A DNA stretch of 7,425 bases from Acidaminococcus fermentans (GTDB lineage: Bacteria > Bacillota_C > Negativicutes > Acidaminococcales > Acidaminococcaceae): contig SFHH01000102.1 in assembly GCA_004555735.1 (NCBI GenBank), positions 1-7,425 on the forward strand, written 5' to 3'. Below the pieces are notes generated by a model that had not been told where the DNA came from, did not search any database, and saw nothing but the letters and a program-made list of their open reading frames with translations. The position numbers and the translations under genes are program-made. Of the stretch, positions 4,763 through 7,425 are shown in pieces. The first letter of the stretch is position 1. Each line of letters opens with the position of its first letter.

Positions 4763-6670
4763 ATGTTATTCACCACCACACAGGAACATGAAGAATTTCG
4801 TGCCAAGGTCCGGGGCTTCGCGGAAGCCAAGATCAAACCCATTGCGTTCATGCTGGACAAGGAAAACAAATTCCCTGATGAACAGGTCAAAGAAATGGGC
4901 GAACTGGGATGGATGGGCATCCCCTTCCCCAAAGAATATGGCGGTGCCGGGCTGGACTACATCAGCTACGCCATTGCCGTGGAAGAACTGGCCCGGGTGG
5001 ATGGGGGCGCTGGTGTCATCCTGTCCGCCCATGTGTCCCTGGGGTCCTACCCTATCTTCGCTTTCGGCACTGAAGAACAGAAACGGAAATACCTGGTTCC
5101 CTTGGCTTCCGGGAAAAAGATCGGTGCCTTCGGCCTGACGGAACCCAATGCCGGGTCTGACGCCGGGGAGACAGAAACCACCGCGGAATTCGATGGGACC
5201 CACTGGATCCTCAACGGGAACAAGATCTTCATCACCAACGCCGGCAAAGCCGATACCTATGTGGTGTTCGCCGTAACAGAGCCGGGGAAAGGCACCCGGG
5301 GCATCAGCGCCTTCATCGTGGAAAAAGGCATGCCCGGCTTCACCTTCGGGGACCATTATGACAAACTGGGAATCCGCTCCTCCGCCACGGCGGAACTGAT
5401 CTTCAACAATGTGAAATTGCCCAAGGAAAATCTGCTGGGCAAACGGGGCCAGGGCTTCAAGATTGCCATGGCCACCCTGGACGGCGGCCGGATCGGTATT
5501 GCGGCCCAGGCGCTGGGGATTGCCCAGGGTGCCTACGAAGCGGCTCTGAACTATTCCAAGGAACGGATCCAGTTCAACGCCCCCATCTGCCAGAACCAGG
5601 GTGTTTCCTTCAAGCTGGCGGATATGGCCACCAAGCTCCGGGCCGCCCGGTTCCTGGTGTACAGTGCTGCGGAACTGAAACAGGAACACCAGGATTACGG
5701 CATGGAAAGCGCCATGGCCAAGATGTACGCTTCCGATGCAGCGGTTTCCATCACCAATGATGCCCTGCAGATTTTCGGCGGCACCGGCTACCTGAAGGGC
5801 ATGGATGTGGAACGGTTCTACCGGGATGCCAAGATCACCACCATCTACGAAGGTACCAACGAAATCCAGCGGGTGGTCATCGCCTCCCACATTACGGATA
5901 AAATGTCCGTGGCCAAGCACGGGGGCGCTCCCAAACAGAATGCAGCCATCACCGGCGCCCGGAAGAAACAGATCTTCAAGGACGGCACGCCGGAAGAACA
6001 GGTAGCTGCCCTGGTGGAAGCCTTGAAGAACGACGGCTATGACTTCACCGTGGGCATTCCTCTAGATACCCCTATCTCTGATGCGGAACGGGTGGTCAGT
6101 GCCGGCAAGGGCATCGGGGAAAGAGCCAACATGAAACTGATCGAAGACCTGGCCCGTCAGGCCGGTGCTGCCGTAGGTTCTTCCCGTCCTGTGGCGGAAA
6201 CCCTCCAGTATGTTCCCATTGACCGGTATGTGGGCATGTCCGGCCAGAAGTTCAACGGCAACCTGTACATTGCCTGCGGCATCTCCGGTGCAGTCCAGCA
6301 CCTGAAAGGCATCAAGAACGCCACCACCATCGTGGCCATCAACATCAACGCCGGCGCTCCCATCTTCAAGAACTGCGACTACGGTATCGTGGGCGATGTA
6401 AAGGTGATCCTGCCGCTTCTGGCCAAGGCCCTGAACAACGGCCAGCCCAAGAACCCCGCTCCTCCCATGGTCAAGATGAAGAGACCTCTGATCCTGAAAG
6501 ACATGCCGGAAGGCCGGTACGTCTGCAAGGGCTGCGGTTATGAATACAACCCGGATCTGGGCGACCCGGATGCGGATGTGAAACCGGGAACCAAGTTCCA
6601 GGATCTGCCGGAAGACTGGGTATGCCCGCTGTGCAACTCCGCCAAGACTGAATTCGTACCCGTAAAGTGA
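4763..6670 (+). CDS. Acyl-CoA dehydrogenase - EtfA FAD domain - rubredoxin fusion
   Basis: A 635-residue three-part redox protein. Residues 1 to about 380 are a full acyl-CoA dehydrogenase, closest in feel to short-chain/butyryl-CoA dehydrogenases. It has the FAD/substrate motif GAFGLTEPNAGSDAG at 121-135, and the catalytic base is Glu363 in IYEGTNEIQR. A linker of about 55 residues follows. Residues about 436-557 match the C-terminal FAD-binding domain (domain II) of EtfA: SSR with Arg475, GMSG at 491-494 (usually GQTG), GISGAVQH at 506-513 and DYGIVGD at 539-545. EtfA domain I and EtfB are absent. The last 50 residues are rubredoxin with iron ligands Cys588, Cys591 (CKGC) and Cys621, Cys624 (CPLC). 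The expected electron route is acyl-CoA to FAD to ETF-type FAD to the rubredoxin iron. The protein looks soluble, with no signal peptide. A flavodiiron protein gene begins 16 nt after the stop, giving a natural acceptor for rubredoxin. Domain identities are secure; substrate chain length and physiological direction are inferred. Confidence 0.95.
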   Translation: MLFTTTQEHEEFRAKVRGFAEAKIKPIAFMLDKENKFPDEQVKEMGELGWMGIPFPKEYGGAGLDYISYAIAVEELARVDGGAGVILSAHVSLGSYPIFAFGTEEQKRKYLVPLASGKKIGAFGLTEPNAGSDAGETETTAEFDGTHWILNGNKIFITNAGKADTYVVFAVTEPGKGTRGISAFIVEKGMPGFTFGDHYDKLGIRSSATAELIFNNVKLPKENLLGKRGQGFKIAMATLDGGRIGIAAQALGIAQGAYEAALNYSKERIQFNAPICQNQGVSFKLADMATKLRAARFLVYSAAELKQEHQDYGMESAMAKMYASDAAVSITNDALQIFGGTGYLKGMDVERFYRDAKITTIYEGTNEIQRVVIASHITDKMSVAKHGGAPKQNAAITGARKKQIFKDGTPEEQVAALVEALKNDGYDFTVGIPLDTPISDAERVVSAGKGIGERANMKLIEDLARQAGAAVGSSRPVAETLQYVPIDRYVGMSGQKFNGNLYIACGISGAVQHLKGIKNATTIVAININAGAPIFKNCDYGIVGDVKVILPLLAKALNNGQPKNPAPPMVKMKRPLILKDMPEGRYVCKGCGYEYNPDLGDPDADVKPGTKFQDLPEDWVCPLCNSAKTEFVPVK

Positions 6671-6671
6671 G

Positions 6672-6679
6672 AAAAGGAG
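6672..6679 (+). promoter_or_regulatory. Ribosome binding site of the flavodiiron gene
   Basis: AAAAGGAG starts two nt after the fusion-gene stop and ends 7 nt before the ATG at 6687. The 16-nt gap leaves no room for a promoter or terminator, so the two genes are read as one operon. Confidence 0.75.
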
Positions 6680-6686
6680 CATAACT

Positions 6687-7425
6687 ATGGAATGTGTAAG
6701 AAAATTAACCAATGACTTATACTGGGTGGGGGCGGATGACCGCCGGCTGGCACTGTTCGAAAACATCCATCCCATTCCCCGGGGCGTTTCCTACAACTCC
6801 TATCTGCTGCTGGACGAAAAGACCGTGCTGTTCGACACCGCGGACTGGTCCGTGTGCAAGCAGTTCCTGGAAAACGTGGAAGGGGTCCTGAAAGGCCGGA
6901 AGCTGGACTACCTGATCATCAACCATGTAGAACCGGACCATGCGGCTTCCATCGAGGAAGTGCTGCTCCGTCACCCGGAAACCACCGTGATCAGCAATGA
7001 GCAGGCCTTCACCCTGATGGACCAGTTCGGCTATCGGGTGGAAGGAGAAAAACAGATCGTGGTGAAGGAAGGCGACACCCAGAAATTCGGGAAACACACC
7101 ATCGCCTTTGTGGCCGCTCCCATGGTCCACTGGCCGGAAGCCATGGTTTCCTTCGACCTGACCACCGGTACCCTGTTCTCCGCCGATGCCTTCGGTTCCT
7201 TCGGAGCCCTGGGCGGCCGGATCTTCAACGATGAAGTGGATTTCGACCGGGACTGGCTGGATGATGCCCGCCGGTACTACACCAACATCGTGGGCAAATA
7301 CGGTCCCTTCGTCATGGACCTTTTGGGCAAGGCCAGCCAGCTGGACATCAAGATGATCTGCCCGCTCCACGGGCCGGTATGGCGGAACAACATCAAATAC
7401 ATCGTGGATAAGTACATCCACTGGG
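6687..7425 (+). CDS. fprA: Flavodiiron protein, type A (3' end beyond window)
   Basis: The first 246 residues are present. They make up essentially the whole metallo-beta-lactamase-like diiron domain; the C-terminal flavodoxin (FMN) domain expected for this family, total near 400 residues, should lie just past the window. Diiron ligands are all visible: His80-x-Glu82-x-Asp84-His85 in NHVEPDH, His148 in MVHWPEA, Asp167 in SADAFGSFG, and His228 in PLHGPVW. The spacing fits the FprA/rubredoxin:oxygen oxidoreductase group. Family members reduce O2 to water, NO to N2O, or both, in the cytoplasm of anaerobes, usually taking electrons from rubredoxin. Here the rubredoxin is a domain of the protein encoded 16 nt upstream. 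Choice between O2 and NO cannot be made from this sequence. Confidence 0.95.
   Translation, partial: MECVRKLTNDLYWVGADDRRLALFENIHPIPRGVSYNSYLLLDEKTVLFDTADWSVCKQFLENVEGVLKGRKLDYLIINHVEPDHAASIEEVLLRHPETTVISNEQAFTLMDQFGYRVEGEKQIVVKEGDTQKFGKHTIAFVAAPMVHWPEAMVSFDLTTGTLFSADAFGSFGALGGRIFNDEVDFDRDWLDDARRYYTNIVGKYGPFVMDLLGKASQLDIKMICPLHGPVWRNNIKYIVDKYIHW

Noticed and set aside
4766..5920. 384-residue minus-strand open frame opposite the acyl-CoA dehydrogenase part
   Set aside because: Shadow of the fusion gene with low-complexity His/Gly-rich translation and no domain.
6717..7421. 234-residue minus-strand open frame opposite the flavodiiron gene
   Set aside because: Shadow of a gene whose diiron ligands are all present on the plus strand.

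Overview
The window looks like a chromosomal segment of a strictly anaerobic, GC-rich member of the Firmicutes. The reasons are strong AGGAGG-type ribosome binding sites, a butyryl-CoA-dehydrogenase-like enzyme with an electron-transfer-flavoprotein domain, a rubredoxin domain, and a type-A flavodiiron protein. Codon style and gene content suggest Negativicutes, possibly an Acidaminococcus relative. That placement is an inference and was not tested by any search.

Left half, minus strand (3616 down to the left edge): a run of four genes read leftward. They are a small cupin protein, a 77-residue unknown protein overlapping the cupin gene by 4 nt (ATGA), a membrane-anchored GDSL/SGNH hydrolase with two fibronectin-III-like repeats, and a deoxyxylulose-phosphate-synthase-like thiamine enzyme that runs off the window. 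Gaps are short (-4, 35 and 59 nt) and no terminator is visible, so they could be one transcript. The last gene has the family's fold signatures and catalytic Glu/His residues but carries Gly where DXS has its substrate-phosphate-binding Arg, so its true reaction is uncertain.

Centre (3617-3726): a 110-nt divergent control region separates the cupin gene from a rightward LysR-type regulator gene. It holds overlapping divergent promoter candidates and two adjoining T-N11-A dyads offset by 11 bp, a typical LysR operator arrangement.

Right half, plus strand: after lysR comes a strikingly AT-rich 139-nt gap with two tandem promoter candidates and AT-only inverted repeats. Then comes the most notable gene, a 635-residue fusion of acyl-CoA dehydrogenase, the FAD-binding domain of EtfA, and rubredoxin. 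Sixteen nt later a flavodiiron protein starts and runs off the right edge with all diiron ligands intact. The domain order reads as a complete electron path: acyl-CoA to FAD to ETF-type FAD to rubredoxin iron to flavodiiron FMN/diiron to O2 (or NO). The proposal is that this pair is an oxygen-scavenging system fed directly by acyl-CoA oxidation. The path follows from known chemistry of each family; the coupling itself is inference.

There is no gene-free stretch over 300 nt, and no RNA gene, mobile element or CRISPR array was seen.
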